Assembly: GCA_003049465.1 (NCBI GenBank)
Contig: PYSS01000092.1
Span: forward strand, 1-64,000
Reading direction: 5' to 3'
Source: Magnaporthiopsis rhizophila
Taxonomy: Eukaryota > Ascomycota > Sordariomycetes > Magnaporthales > Magnaporthaceae
DNA: 64,000 nucleotides
The notes under the pieces were generated by a model. That model saw only the letters and a program-made list of their open reading frames with translations, was not told the origin of the DNA and did no database searches. This document shows, in pieces, positions 9,812 to 20,807 of this stretch (the stretch's first letter is position 1; every line of letters starts with the position of its first letter). The position numbers were made by a program, and so were the translations under genes.

Positions 9812-11747
9812 GTTGGCGTCGCTGTCTAAGCTCAACGGCAGGGGACTAGGTAGGTAGTTAAAAGATCGGTGGGATGGGATAAGCGAATGCTGTAGGATAG
9901 AGGAAAAGGTATGTTGATTCTACAGGACGAAGCTTGCGGTAGTATGGCCAGTTCTACGACGAAAGGCGATGAGCAGCAGAGTCGGGCGGACAAGTGACAA
10001 CGTCATATGTGGCGTTCGAGACGTGGCTTGATCTAGCCAACCAAGCGGGGTGCCTCGCGGCCTTGGAGAGCTGCAACGCATGACCATCAGGTGTCTCAAG
10101 CGGAAGGGTTAGGGTATTACAAAGCATCATCGAGCTGCTGGCGTGGATCGAGCATGGAAGTACCGTGACGATTCTGCCATGTTACCATTGTAAGTGCCCT
10201 CCCGGTTAGGCCCTTCTCCATGCCAGCACGGCATATACCCCGAGCCCCGGGATGCATCTATGCCTTACTCCCGCTCAAACCCCACGGCGAGGTGGACTCC
10301 CAAAGCTCAACTTCTGCTGCATATTGAAACCCAAATCGGGTTCTCCCAGGGGGTGCTGTGCCTGCATGCCGCAACATTCGGCTGCAAGTGGGTCGGTCCC
10401 TAGGTAAGGTAGGTACCTAGACGCTAAAAAGAATCGGCATGAGCTGGGAGCCCGACCTTAACATCTATCTTCAATGTCGGGTTCGCAACGTCGGATGCCT
10501 CGGTTCTGCCCACGCCGTATGCATCGAAGGAAAGAAGCAGCCCGGATCGTAGCCCAAGTTCTCGGCCCGCAACGTGTCCTCATTGTTGGGACTCTCTCGC
10601 CGACTGCTCACAGGGCCGAGGCAGCTGAGGGTTTCAGAGCGGGCGCCTCGCGCCGAACAACACACGCATGACCGCCCTTTCTGCCCAACGGTAAGGGGCG
10701 GGTGGGGGCCCAGGGAAGGCCCAGCAGCCTAACGGGCTGGCACCCGTGCCGGATCCATAAGTCGATTGTCGAAAAAGGAAACTCCTCCTTGCGCGTAACC
10801 CCTCCATCAAAGGCCAGAATGCGTCACCACTGCCATTGTCATCTAGGCATCCAGTAAATGGGAGTGCGGTAAATGGTGTGAACGAATTACCAACCAGGCC
10901 CTAATATTTAACCGTATCGTCATCTTCGTTCTGCTCAGAACAAGGGATATCATTATTTAATTTGCAAACATAGGCAGACCATCGCATTGGACGGACATAT
11001 TTCCCATCTTTCGGGCTGCCTGCCGTGCTAGCGCAGTGGGTGCTGCCTGATTCCCACGCTGCATGCATCTGCAAGCGACCCCCCTCCACCACTCCCTTGG
11101 TGCCTTACCTGGCCGGACCTTCTCGAACCCTGTCGCCGTCACTCTGACAGGCTGCCGTTGAGCCAAAGGTTGGTTTGAATATTCCCGCCGCCGACACTAT
11201 CAAGTTCCCTGTTGTATTGTATTCCTTGCCGTAGCAAACTTGAGCCGTGGGTTTGATCCCAGAAAGCCCCCGATGTTTTTCCTTCTAACCCCTTCCTTCG
11301 CCGACCTGTCTCCCAGGGTTTTAGAGCTTACCCCCTGGTTGCAGGCCAGCCCGTTCGGCCTTTCCCTGGGCATATAGAAGCCCAGCGTGCCTTCCTCCGT
11401 TGCAGGCTTTGAGCCCACACGCCCTTGCCAGCACCTGCATCTTTTGTTTAAGAAATGGCAGCTGCCGTGCCAGTCGCCCGTCTTTAATCCCAGACGAATT
11501 TGGCCCGGAGTGCACCTCCCTTCCCGGCCCTTTCATCATCCTTACGACCTTCCTCCCGCCACGTTTGCCACCCCACGAACCCTTTCCCTCATCTTTCCCA
11601 TCTCGCCAAAACAGCCCACTTTGGCTTCTTCTTTCCTTTCCTCAACCGACCGGCATCTCGATAGCATCAAACAGGTACGTTGGAAGCACATCGGGTATCG
11701 CGCCTGTATTCACTCAGTAACCAAGGAGGAGGCTCTAGCTCCCGTCA
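9812..11747. other. 1.9-kb divergent promoter region
   Basis: Lies between the J-domain gene (leftward) and the 276-residue protein gene (rightward). No gene is supported. It contains TAGGTAGG/AGGTACCTAG motifs at 9846-9857 and 10401-10420. From about 11560 to 11650 the plus strand is CT-rich, as is usual for fungal leaders. A possible 5'-UTR intron starts at 11675 (ACAG|GTACGT), with acceptors near 11717 or 11738. Confidence 0.5.
10401..10420. repeat. TAGGTA/GGTACCTA motif copy
   Basis: TAGGTAAGGTAGGTACCTAG, one copy of a short motif found repeatedly in non-coding parts of this window. Confidence 0.7.
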
Positions 11748-12578
11748 ATGGCCATCACTCTGCCCAACATGCAGGCTCAGGACGAACTCGCTACCCTCTT
11801 CGACCGCAACATGGTGCTGGACCAGACCAAGGTCCAACACCAGCAGCCTCCCCAGCAGGCGCAGGTCCCCCAGATCACCTACTCCATCACCCAGCACTAC
11901 AACCACTCGGCCCACGTTGCACGCCAGCAGCAGCAAGCCCAGCAGGCCCAGCAGGCCGAGCGCCGCTTCTCCGAACCGGCCCAGTCGGAGCACCTGGTCG
12001 CGGAGAAGATACTTTCGAGCCACGGCGTCGACCCGTCGTCGCTCTCGCAGGCGCAGATCCAGCTATTCAAGGAGGCTGACGACGACCAGAAGCGTCGTCT
12101 CGTGCAGCTCTGGAGCATCTTCCCCGACATGAACAACAACAACAACAGCAACAATCCGGCCCTGGCGTGGTCCACCACTAGCCTCGAGCAAGAGGAGCAC
12201 ATGGGACGCCTGCGCTACGAGCGGCAGCGTGAGCGTGAGTGCGAGCTGGCCGCCGCCGCCGCAGTCGCCTACAGAAACGACGGTCCGGCCATGATGAGCC
12301 TCGACGGAACTACGGTCCGGGTCCCATTCCAGGGCGGCGATGGCCGCTGGATGATGACCGACGACGACAGCTCCAACTACATGATGGAGCCCTACATGTC
12401 GTCGGGCTACGAGACCTCGCCCATGACCGCCGCTGCCGCCGCCGACGGCCCCAGGGAGTACCGGCCGGCCATGGACCCGGCCTACAAGTCGACGCACTCG
12501 CCCGTCGACTGGGCCTCGCGCCAGCGCGCCATGGAAAACCAGTACGGCGCCTTTACGCAGTGCCGCAGGGAGGCCTGA
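11748..12578 (+). CDS. Orphan Gln- and Met-rich protein, function unknown
   Basis: Intronless frame of 276 residues with ATG at 11748, downstream of a CT-rich leader. No known domain was recognised. Residues about 29-70 are Gln-rich. A conserved-looking segment follows (LVAEKILSSHGVDPSSLSQAQIQLFKEADDDQKRRLVQLWSIFP), which looks helical. After an Asn run, another helical piece (EEHMGRLRYERQRERECELAAAAA) could form a coiled coil. The C-terminal third is rich in Met, Tyr, Ser and Asp and ends YGAFTQCRREA. It has no signal peptide or membrane segment. Uniform codon use and length make it a probable real gene. A role in transcription or RNA regulation would be a guess from composition alone. Confidence 0.75.
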   Translation: MAITLPNMQAQDELATLFDRNMVLDQTKVQHQQPPQQAQVPQITYSITQHYNHSAHVARQQQQAQQAQQAERRFSEPAQSEHLVAEKILSSHGVDPSSLSQAQIQLFKEADDDQKRRLVQLWSIFPDMNNNNNSNNPALAWSTTSLEQEEHMGRLRYERQRERECELAAAAAVAYRNDGPAMMSLDGTTVRVPFQGGDGRWMMTDDDSSNYMMEPYMSSGYETSPMTAAAAADGPREYRPAMDPAYKSTHSPVDWASRQRAMENQYGAFTQCRREA

Positions 12579-13513
12579 GACAACAGCTTCGTCTTTCGAT
12601 GCAATTCAGTTTTTTTTTCTTTCTCCTTCAGGGTTCTCAAGTCTTCTTTCAATAACAATGCGGAGGCGTCCTGGAGAATGAGGTGCATGTGGCGGCTGCT
12701 TTTTGACCCCTAGTTTGGTACATGGTTTTTCTTCTTTTTTTGCTGCAAGATGGATTCCACCATTTGGCTTGTTGTTTTGCTTTCTCGGAATCAGGAGTTC
12801 TCAGGATGGCATCAGCCCCAACCAACCGGATAGGAAGCATCACAGAGATGTCTTGGGGGATGGATGGATAGATAGGTTGGCACTTACGTCCACATAGCAT
12901 GGAGAGGGATTTCTAATAGGAACCTGCCGTGGCCTTTATGCCATTGTATCTAGTGCCAACTGACTGTGATGTGTCTTTGAATTATATCCGCCCAAGTACC
13001 GTGTTTGCTTCGCCTCGACAACTGCCGCTCTTGCCGCGTGGGGCGCCGGCACTTCAGACATCGGATGACAGCAGAGGGTGTGGGTTTGCCGTGGAAGAGG
13101 CGTTGCTGCCATCCAATCTTGCCACGCGGGCGGCCGTCTCTCGGGAAGATCCTATTGGCCTATCTGTACGGTGCCGTGGCTCAGGATATAGAGCGACCGC
13201 TGGCGTCGTTTGCTCGAGGGCAGCGAAATACTTGTTCACTCTTTTTCAGACCTCACGTCTACAAAAGAGCGAGAAAGGCGGCCGGGGGTGAAAATCAAAC
13301 AACGCATTCCCAAGCTACCTATCTTGGAGAACTATATAAGTAAGTATAGCGTAGTAAAGTCTATTGCTCATCCGGGGCGCCGAACAGCTCCCCATCATCT
13401 CTCATCCCTTAATCAGTAATAACCCGATCTATATATATCATCACCAAGCCCCAACCCGACCCTTTATAAGAACCCACCCACCATTTTTCTCTCTTCCCTT
13501 CCCGGTCTTATCC
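12579..13513. other. Convergent intergenic region
   Basis: The 3' flanks of the orphan protein and the App1-type gene meet here. Nothing coding is supported; the T-rich stretches after 12608 fit a 3' UTR. Confidence 0.6.
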
Positions 13514-16294
13514 TTATCGCACCGCCCTCCCCTTCCCACCACCACCCTTTGCCATCTCCCGCAACGCGTCGCGCACAATAGCCTGCGCCTCGAGCACGAC
13601 GTCTTCCCCGCGCCGCCACGTGTAGAGCGCAACGTTCTCGCGCGCCAGCACCTCGTGCGCCCGGATGAGCCGGCTGTGCCAGAGGGCGACCTTCTTGTCG
13701 AGCGGCGTCGCGTTTGCCGCTGCCGCTGCTGCGCTTGCCGTCACCGTTGACGACCTCGTGGTCCCGCCCGTGGAGACGCGCGAGAGGGCGGGAGAGGGCG
13801 CGGCTGCTGGGGGTCCAAGACCCTCGAACCTTTCCACGTCGGCGTTGTCGCCGCGCGTTTCTGAAGGCCGTGTTTGTTGTGTTTGCTGCTGCTGCTGCTG
13901 CTGCTGCTGTTGTTGTATGTAGGCCAGCATGCGCGCCCCAGAGCTGCCCGTCGACTGACCCGACGACGACGACAACGGCGTGCCCCGTCTCCGCGGCGGG
14001 GGCGGGGCTGGCTTGCTGCTGTTGCTGCTGCCGCCCGCGCCGTTGCTCGGAAGGGAACCGTTGGTGTCACCGCTCGCGGCGGCAGACATCTCGGCCGTTC
14101 TCGTCCTCTTGGTTGGCGGCGGTGTTTGTCCCGAGGACGAGGGTGGAGTTTGCATTTGCGTTAGAGGATGGGCGCCGCCGTTCTTTCCTCCAACAGCAGC
14201 TCCAAGGCCAAGGCCCGAGGGCTTCTTGGCAATGATGGGGATGTGGTTTGCGCCCATACCCTGCTGGCCGTTGTCGACGAGCGCAGCAGCAGAGTCGGAC
14301 GGGGCGCCGCGCAGCGCGGCTGGTTTGGCGGGCCGTGCTGGGGGCGGGCGTTTGCCGGCTGCTGGTCTGCTCACGCTCACGCTGCTGCTCCCGCCGAGGT
14401 CAAGGTCTGCGAGACTGAGCGTCTCGCTGTTGGAGGTTGCCATGGGCTCCGGCTCGTCCGACAGGTCGATCAGGTCTCCCATGATCGGGGCCTCCGTCTT
14501 GGGCGGCGTGCTGGCGGTCCGAACCGGGGGCATCGGCCGTCGAGCAACGCCGCCACCGTTACTGGGCAGGCGGAGGTGGTCGTCAAACGAGCCGCCGCCG
14601 GCGCCCCTTGGGGTGAGCGTTTGTTGGCGATTCGAGTCGAAGAATCCCGGCTGCTGCTGCGGAGGCGTCTCGGGAGTGGTGACGTCGCGGATAAAGATGG
14701 CCAGGATGCGGCCCGGGTTCGCCTGGGCAAGGTCCGTGTAGACCTCGAGGTCGGCCTCGCCACTGTCGCCGACGAGCAGGAACTTGCGCTCGGGAAAGTC
14801 GCTCATGATGCGCTCCAGCGTGCCCTTCTTGCGCTCGGCGACGGGTTCAAAGATTCCCTGGAGCATGCCGGCGTAGTGCTTGAGGTGCAGCGACCCCGGG
14901 GGCAGCCCGGCGCTGTGGAAGAAGGTGGCCAGAACGGGGAAGAGCTGCCAGGGGCTGTTGGAACAGTAGTGGATCTGAACTCCCATGGCGTGAAGGGCGC
15001 CGTACCACTCGCGCGTGCCCGGGACGGCCATGTCGGTCAGGTCGCGGATGAAGGTATTGCGGAAGATCTCGCGCGCGCCGAGCGAGATGTTGGACCGCTT
15101 GATGGTGTCGTCGATGTCGCTGATGAGGCTGACGCCGCGCGGCTCGACGATGCGCACCGGCTCCGTCGCCGACAGATTCTCGTTGGCCAGCACGCGGATG
15201 TCGGTTGGCACAAAGTCGAGCGCCGCCCGGATGCTGAAGTGGCCCGCGTCGTTGGTCGTCACCGTCTTGGACTGCGACTGCGAGTCGTTGTAGAAGAAGA
15301 TGGTGACGGGCTGCCGCACTAGCGGCGTCGTGAGGAACGGCCCCAGCCGCGCCATCAGGTTGGCGTTGGCCACTGCGAGCTCAGCCTCGGTCAGGTCCGC
15401 CGCCGTCGTCCCGCTGGTCTGCCGCGCCGTCAGCGAGGGCGAGCCCGGCGGCGACACGGCCGGCGTTGCGCCACCGCTCCTGGCGGCCCTCGGGTCCAGA
15501 CTGCTCGTCTCCGGATCGAAGGGGCGCCTACTGCTGTTGGGGGCCTCGCTGTATCCGCCCCGCGTCGCCACCTCCTCCTCGCCTTTCCACCGGCGTTCGA
15601 TCTCCTCGGCCTCGCGGGCGATCTTCTGCTGCTCGCGCATCTCCTCGTGCTCCTCGTGCAAGGAGTGGTGGGGACGGCCGCCGTAGCCGTTGTTCCCAGC
15701 ATCCTGCTGGATTGTTGGTGGCGGGATGCCGCTCATCCGGCGCGCGAGCCCGATCAGGATCCTGTTTTTCCTCGTCATGGGGCCCTTGTGTGGCGAGTAG
15801 ACCCAGCCGCGCACGTCGACGTCCACGACTGCCTTCTCATCCTCGACCCGCGCCCACTCGTTGTGCCAGTACTCCTCGTCGTTCATTGGTGCTTGCGAGG
15901 TTGGGTGCTGCTGGTATCCTCCGTGTTGACCATGCTGTTGCAGGTGGCTGCCGTCGCCGGCTATGCGGTTCCCGTCCTTGTCAAACTGCCTGATGTGCCT
16001 TTTTGCGTACGATGGGAACAGTACCATCTGCTCGTCCCCCCTGGTGACGATGGCGACGTTGGGGAACGAGCCGGGGATGGTCATCTGTGGATCGATCGAG
16101 TTGTCGACGTTTCGGAAGCGTGTGTTGTTGTACTGCTCGCGCATCTCGCCCGCCGCCGCCACGCCTGCCCGGTACACGCTCCCAGCCATGGCCGCGAGCT
16201 TCTTGCGCCGCGCGCCAGGCTCGCGGGTCGAGCCGTCGGCCACATCCCTGCCGCTTCCGTAGCCGTAGCCCCAGTAGGATCCTGCCGAGGACAT
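13514..16294 (-). CDS. APP1: App1-type phosphatidate phosphatase (DUF2183)
   Basis: Single exon of 926 residues. The frame is open for 91 codons upstream but contains no ATG there, so 16294 (MSSAGSYWGY) is the start. Family knowledge: App1 is a Mg-dependent phosphatidate phosphatase of cortical actin patches that makes diacylglycerol during endocytosis. The HAD-like catalytic motif DIDDTIK is at about 393-399 (DxDxT). It is followed by YCSNSPWQ (about 443-450), LKHYAGMLQGIFEPVAERKKG (about 471-491) and FLLVGDSGEADLE. N-terminal conserved blocks include VDVRGWVYSPHKGPMTRKNRIL (about 160-180). The C-terminal 370 residues are disordered, Pro/Ser-rich with a polyglutamine run, and carry PPPPRRR segments that could bind SH3 proteins. 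The final 60 residues look helical (ALWHSRLIRAHEVLARENVALYTWRRGEDVV). Confidence 0.9.
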   Translation of the reverse strand: MSSAGSYWGYGYGSGRDVADGSTREPGARRKKLAAMAGSVYRAGVAAAGEMREQYNNTRFRNVDNSIDPQMTIPGSFPNVAIVTRGDEQMVLFPSYAKRHIRQFDKDGNRIAGDGSHLQQHGQHGGYQQHPTSQAPMNDEEYWHNEWARVEDEKAVVDVDVRGWVYSPHKGPMTRKNRILIGLARRMSGIPPPTIQQDAGNNGYGGRPHHSLHEEHEEMREQQKIAREAEEIERRWKGEEEVATRGGYSEAPNSSRRPFDPETSSLDPRAARSGGATPAVSPPGSPSLTARQTSGTTAADLTEAELAVANANLMARLGPFLTTPLVRQPVTIFFYNDSQSQSKTVTTNDAGHFSIRAALDFVPTDIRVLANENLSATEPVRIVEPRGVSLISDIDDTIKRSNISLGAREIFRNTFIRDLTDMAVPGTREWYGALHAMGVQIHYCSNSPWQLFPVLATFFHSAGLPPGSLHLKHYAGMLQGIFEPVAERKKGTLERIMSDFPERKFLLVGDSGEADLEVYTDLAQANPGRILAIFIRDVTTPETPPQQQPGFFDSNRQQTLTPRGAGGGSFDDHLRLPSNGGGVARRPMPPVRTASTPPKTEAPIMGDLIDLSDEPEPMATSNSETLSLADLDLGGSSSVSVSRPAAGKRPPPARPAKPAALRGAPSDSAAALVDNGQQGMGANHIPIIAKKPSGLGLGAAVGGKNGGAHPLTQMQTPPSSSGQTPPPTKRTRTAEMSAAASGDTNGSLPSNGAGGSSNSSKPAPPPPRRRGTPLSSSSGQSTGSSGARMLAYIQQQQQQQQQQQTQQTRPSETRGDNADVERFEGLGPPAAAPSPALSRVSTGGTTRSSTVTASAAAAAANATPLDKKVALWHSRLIRAHEVLARENVALYTWRRGEDVVLEAQAIVRDALREMAKGGGGKGRAVR

Positions 16295-17756
16295 CTTGTC
16301 CGGGTGCTCTTTTACTGCTTCTTGTCTCCCTTGTATGCTTTTCGGCTCTACTATCTCCTTAACCTTGTGGTCCTGTCTCTCCAGCGAGCCACTAGCAGCG
16401 GCACCACCCCCACTACCACCACTAGTGATGTTGCCGTCTCGCCTGCGTGCCTCGGCCCTAATTGCAGCCCTCCCCGCCCTCAGCTGGCGCCGGATGAGGG
16501 CCGAGGTCCGAGCGAGGGCGGCCCTCCTCGCCGCCTCCTCCTCTTCCTCGCGCTTCTGCCGGGACACCCACCACCGGCGCCGCCCAACGAGGTCTAGTAG
16601 CCTGCTTCTGGCAGACCGCTCGCCGGCGCGCCTCTGGGTCCAGCGGACGATGAGTCGGTATAGCCGCGACTGCAGCCGGTGCTTGTAGAGCGGAAGGACG
16701 TCGAGCCGGAAGCGGAGGAGCTTCTCGCGGTACTGCTGCGGGACGAGGCTCGAGCTCGCAGGTGAGCGGTGGTAGTAGGACGGCGGCGGAGGCGGGAGTG
16801 GTCGCGGCTTGCGTTTGGAATCGACCGTCGGCGGACGTGGTAGACGCGGCGCTGCTGGCGGGCTCTTCTTGTCGAGCCGGAGGAGACGCCAGAGCCTGGG
16901 CTGTGGCTTGAGAGGAGCCAGCTTGGTTCGGGGTAGGGGCTCGCTCGACGAGTGGCTTGTATAGGTAGGTACCTAGGTAGGCAGTTGTGGATATACAGGT
17001 GGTAGGAACAGGCAGATGTTGTACAATTCGAAACAAGGCCCCTCGCTGTCCGGCAGCCTTTGCGTGACCTGGCAAGGCTGGGCGGCTGGATGACAGCATG
17101 CAGCAACAGCCTGGGCGGCGGAGTTAGGGGGCCTGTCGTCGCCGTCAGCGGACACCAGAGTTTCCACAGGCCCACAGCCAACGGTAGCCAAGGCTGGCCC
17201 AAGCGTGCTCGAGTCCTTCGCTGCCGGCCTTTCCTCGACAGATTCGGACCTGTCGCAAGCAAAAGGCACGAGAAGGAAACGGGACCTCACGCTGGGTCGG
17301 CAGATGTCGAAAGGCGCTCTGCCGCGGTGATGGGTTGCGCGTGCATGATGCTTCTGGGGGGGCACAATTCGACCACATGTCGGAAGCCGTCGAGACAGGC
17401 CCAGAAGAAAGCTCCTGTGGGGGCTTTTGCCGATGTCGTAGTGGCAGCTAGCGGGGATCCCCTGCGCCAAGATTCTGTGCGGTGTCGAGCCGGAAATCCG
17501 TGTTACGTCACCATTTGTTGGTCAGGGCTGTCGAGTTGATGTGCAATAAATAAAGAAGCTATGCATTAGGTTACTGCCACTTGCAGCCATGGAGAACAAT
17601 GGTGGACAAATGAGATACATGGTGTAGGTGTTTGAATGCACCCAAAGCTGCATGGCATCCATCCGGCGCTTATGGTTTCGTTTAGTGCAACGGCCAAGTA
17701 CGGGGGTATGCGTATGTATACCTTGGCAATCATGACATCAAGCTATGACCGTCGCT
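16295..17756. other. 1.5-kb App1 promoter region and Drs1 3' flank
   Basis: GC-rich DNA with long but ATG-poor open frames on both strands; none resembles a known family. It contains the longest TAGGTACCTA-type motif copy (16961-16981). Confidence 0.5.
16961..16981. repeat. Longest copy of the TAGGTACCTA-type motif
   Basis: GGTAGGTACCTAGGTAGG and its immediate flanks: overlapping TAGG/CCTA units centred on the palindrome GGTACC. Related copies occur at 9846, 10401, 30271, 47011, 57195 and 63637. Confidence 0.75.
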
Positions 17757-20252
17757 CTACCTCTTGCCCTTCCCCTTGGGCCCAGCACTCCTCCCCTTCT
17801 TAACCACCCTCCCGCCCGCGACGCCGCCGATCGGGCCCTTCTTCTTGCCACCGGCCTTCTTGTCCTTCTTGAAGTTGAGCACCGCGCCTTTGCCGGCCCT
17901 CTCGGCCGCGCCCTTCTTCCACACCCGGCCGCCCGACGCCTCGGCCTTGGCGTCTAGCTTCTTCTTGTCCTTATTGCTGAGCGAGCCGCCCCCGTGCTTC
18001 TTCTTGAGCGCCTCCCGGACCCCGTTGAGCTCGGCGCGCCCGGCCTCGCGCGCCGCCTTCTTATCCTTCTCTGTCTCGAACCACGTCCGCCGCGGCCGCG
18101 ACTTGATCTCATCCTCGTGCTTGATCATGTTCTCGCCCTTGCGCACCTGCATGTCCGCCTGGGCCAGCACCTTCTCCTCCTTCTCCTCCTGCATCACCGC
18201 CTCCACCTCGTCCTCGAGCTCGTCCACTTTCTCCTGCCAAGAGTCCGCCTCGGCCGCCTCAATGATGCGGCTGCTGATTTTGGCCCCCTGCGCCTTGCCC
18301 GCCTTGACTGCCGCCTTGACCACTTTTCGGTCCGGCTCGGCCGCTAATGTCACGGCCACACCACTCCGGCCCGCTCTCGCGGTACGGCCAACTCTGTGCA
18401 CGTAGATCTCGAGGCTCTGCGGAGCCTCGTAGTTGATGACTGTGTCCACACCTTTGATATCGAGACCACGCGAGGCGAGATCCGTGGCCAGCAGGAATGA
18501 GACCTTGCCGTCGCGAAAGTCCTCGACACTTTGAATACGCTGATTCGGAATTCTCGTTAGCAAACAAATTTACAAACAGGAGTGCCTATACGATGCCAAA
18601 AACGTGGTCCATACCTGTGTCTGGTTCATGCTTCCGTGGAGTTCTGCGCACGACAGGCCAAGCAGCCCAAAGATGATACGGGCGTGATGTGCAATCTTCT
18701 TTTGCCGGAAGAAAATGATAACGCGCTCCGTGTAAAGCTTCTTGCAGAGGTAGACGAGGTAGCCCATCCGCTTCTCCTCGCGACCGGGTCGCAGGCGCAC
18801 AAACTCCTGAACCAGGGTGCCGACTGTCTTCTTCTGCGAGTCCACCATGATGCGGACTGGCTTGTTGAGCCCGACGCGGATCAGGTTGTCAACTGACGAC
18901 GTCATTGTGGCCGAGAAGAGCATGGTCTGGCACGACTTGGGCAGCGTGGTCAGGATCTCGTTGAGCTCGTCTGCGAACCCGTCCTCGAGCATCCGGTCGG
19001 CCTCATCCAGAACCAGGATCTCAACCGTGTCGACGGCAAAGCTGGCCGAGTTGCGCATGTGGTCGATGAAACGGCCCGGCGTTGCGATGATGACGTCCGG
19101 CCTCAGTCGCAGCTCCGCCTCCTGCACCTTGAGACTCAGACCTCCGACAGCCAAGCAGAACTTGATGTCCGTATGGCTCGCGAGCTTGGTGGCCATGGCG
19201 TGGCACTGTATTGCTAGCTCACGGGTCGGCGTTAGGACCACGACGCGGCTCGTCGGCACTTTCTTGGGCCGGTACAGGAGTCGCTCCAGGATGGGCACCA
19301 TGAAGGCTCCCGTTTTGCCCGAGCCCGTCTGCGCTCCACCGACCACATCCTTGCCCATTAGCGCCATAGGGATTGCCTTGGCCTGGATCGGCGTCGGCTT
19401 GGTGAAACCAACGCTCGCGAGGCCTCGGAGGATAGGCCGCGACAGGGACATGCCCTGGAACGACGTCGCGCCGCCTTTGCCCTTCTCCGTCTTTGGCTCC
19501 TCGGCTGCGAAGAACTCCTTCCGCTTGGCCGCCTCCGCCGCGTCCTCTTCTCCGTCTGATTCTGATTCTGAAGCGGCGTCGTCTGGGTGGGGAGCGGGGC
19601 TGGCAACCTCGTCGTCATCGTCGTTGTCGTTCTCTTCGCCGGAATCGCCTCCTTCGGACTCGTCTCCGGGCGCAGCCTCCTCGTCGGACCCCTGGTCAGA
19701 ACCAGCACCCATTCCAAATGCGTCCTTGGCCAGGATCTCATCATCGTCATCGTCATCGTCGAGGTCGAGGTCGTCCTGGGCGGCATCGTCGTGGTCGTCG
19801 TTGCCGCCGGCCTCGGCAGAAGCAGGCGCAGCGGGTTTGCCTTCTTTCTTTTCTCGCCTCCTGCGGATGATCTCGTCCAGATCAACGCCTCTGCTCTCGC
19901 CCATCGCCTTCTTGGCGCCGTCGAAGCCCCAGCCCTCAAACTCCTCGGCTACGTCTTCGGTGCCGCCAGTCACGAACTCAAAGTCGGAGTCCATGGCACC
20001 GTCGTCGTCCTCTTTGAAGCCCCAGACGCCCTCTTCCTGCTGGTCCTCCTCCTCGTCGTCGCCGGCATCATCCTTTTTTTCGCCTTTGCCTGGCTTCTTC
20101 TTTGCTTTGACCTTCTTGGCCGTCTTGGACTTTTTCTTGGGTGGCGAGTCCTGGATCACCTCGTCCTCCTCCGCGAAGTTGTCGCCCTCATTGTCGGATA
20201 TTGTATGGATGAAATCATCGGCAATCGCTTTCCTCTTGGTTGAAGGCGCCAT
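17757..20252 (-). CDS. DRS1: DEAD-box ATP-dependent RNA helicase, Drs1 type
   Basis: Two exons on the minus strand, 20252-18615 and 18539-17757, split by a 75-nt intron (CAG|GTATGG...AATCAG|CGT); 806 residues. The ATG at 20252 is the first in frame. Drs1 is a nucleolar helicase needed for 27S pre-rRNA processing and 60S subunit assembly. Residues 1-260 are acidic and Lys-rich (nucleolar type). The Q motif is at about 264-290 (FQGMSLSRPIL, PTPIQ). Walker A AQTGSGKT is at 307-314, PTRELA at 342-347, TPGR at 391-394, DEAD at 416-419 and SAT at 447-449. The second RecA lobe has LHGSMNQTQ|RIQSVEDF across the intron, LLATDLASRGLDIKGVD and HRVGRTARAGR. The C-terminus is basic with coiled-coil character. 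All helicase motifs are intact. Confidence 0.95.
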
Positions 20253-20807
20253 TCTTCCTGTGCATGCCGGGGTTTGCTGGACCTGGACGGCTTCGAGGGG
20301 CTTCGACGAATCTGGCAACCATCGCGACGAGCAACTTTTTTTTTACCAGGCGGAACGATAAGCCCCACAATCACGCGCGATAAGGCCTGCATGGACCCGC
20401 TCATTGGGCCCCACAGCACATTCAGCTGGTGGGACAGGGGCCTAAAACAAGGCGGCCAAATAAAGGGAAAAGTGCGATGATTTTCTCCAATCTAGGCCTA
20501 CGTATCCAACGGCCACCCCGAAGGTAAAGGCGGTGCTAAAAGGGGTTTATGCGCATGCTGACTCGTCCTCCCTCTACAGGCCTTCTCAGGGGCTAACAAA
20601 CAGGTTTGGGTTCAGCCCTCGAAAAATAACGGACTGAAAGAGGGGTCAATTGTGAAATATGTCAAGTTTTATCCTTTTGGCGAGGTTGAAAAGAAGACGC
20701 TATGATGCCAACAACAGCTCCCAAAATGCCGCTCGAGAGAGAGAGACGCCGGATGCTAAACAGGCTTGCACCCGGCCATGGACACCCACCACATTCCACC
20801 CAGAAGT
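20253..20807. other. Drs1 promoter region and 3' flank of the PXB gene
   Basis: About 555 bases without a supported gene; it should contain the Drs1 leader at its left end. Confidence 0.6.

Noticed and set aside
16295..16567. 91-codon N-terminal extension of the App1-type protein
   Set aside because: The extension contains no ATG; it begins at GTG. The first ATG is at 16294.
17060..17539. 159-codon plus-strand frame
   Set aside because: No family resemblance; it lies in the App1 promoter region with similar open frames on the opposite strand.
18817..20361. 514-codon plus-strand frame opposite the Drs1 gene
   Set aside because: Ser-rich antisense shadow of the acidic helicase N-terminus; the minus strand has every helicase motif.
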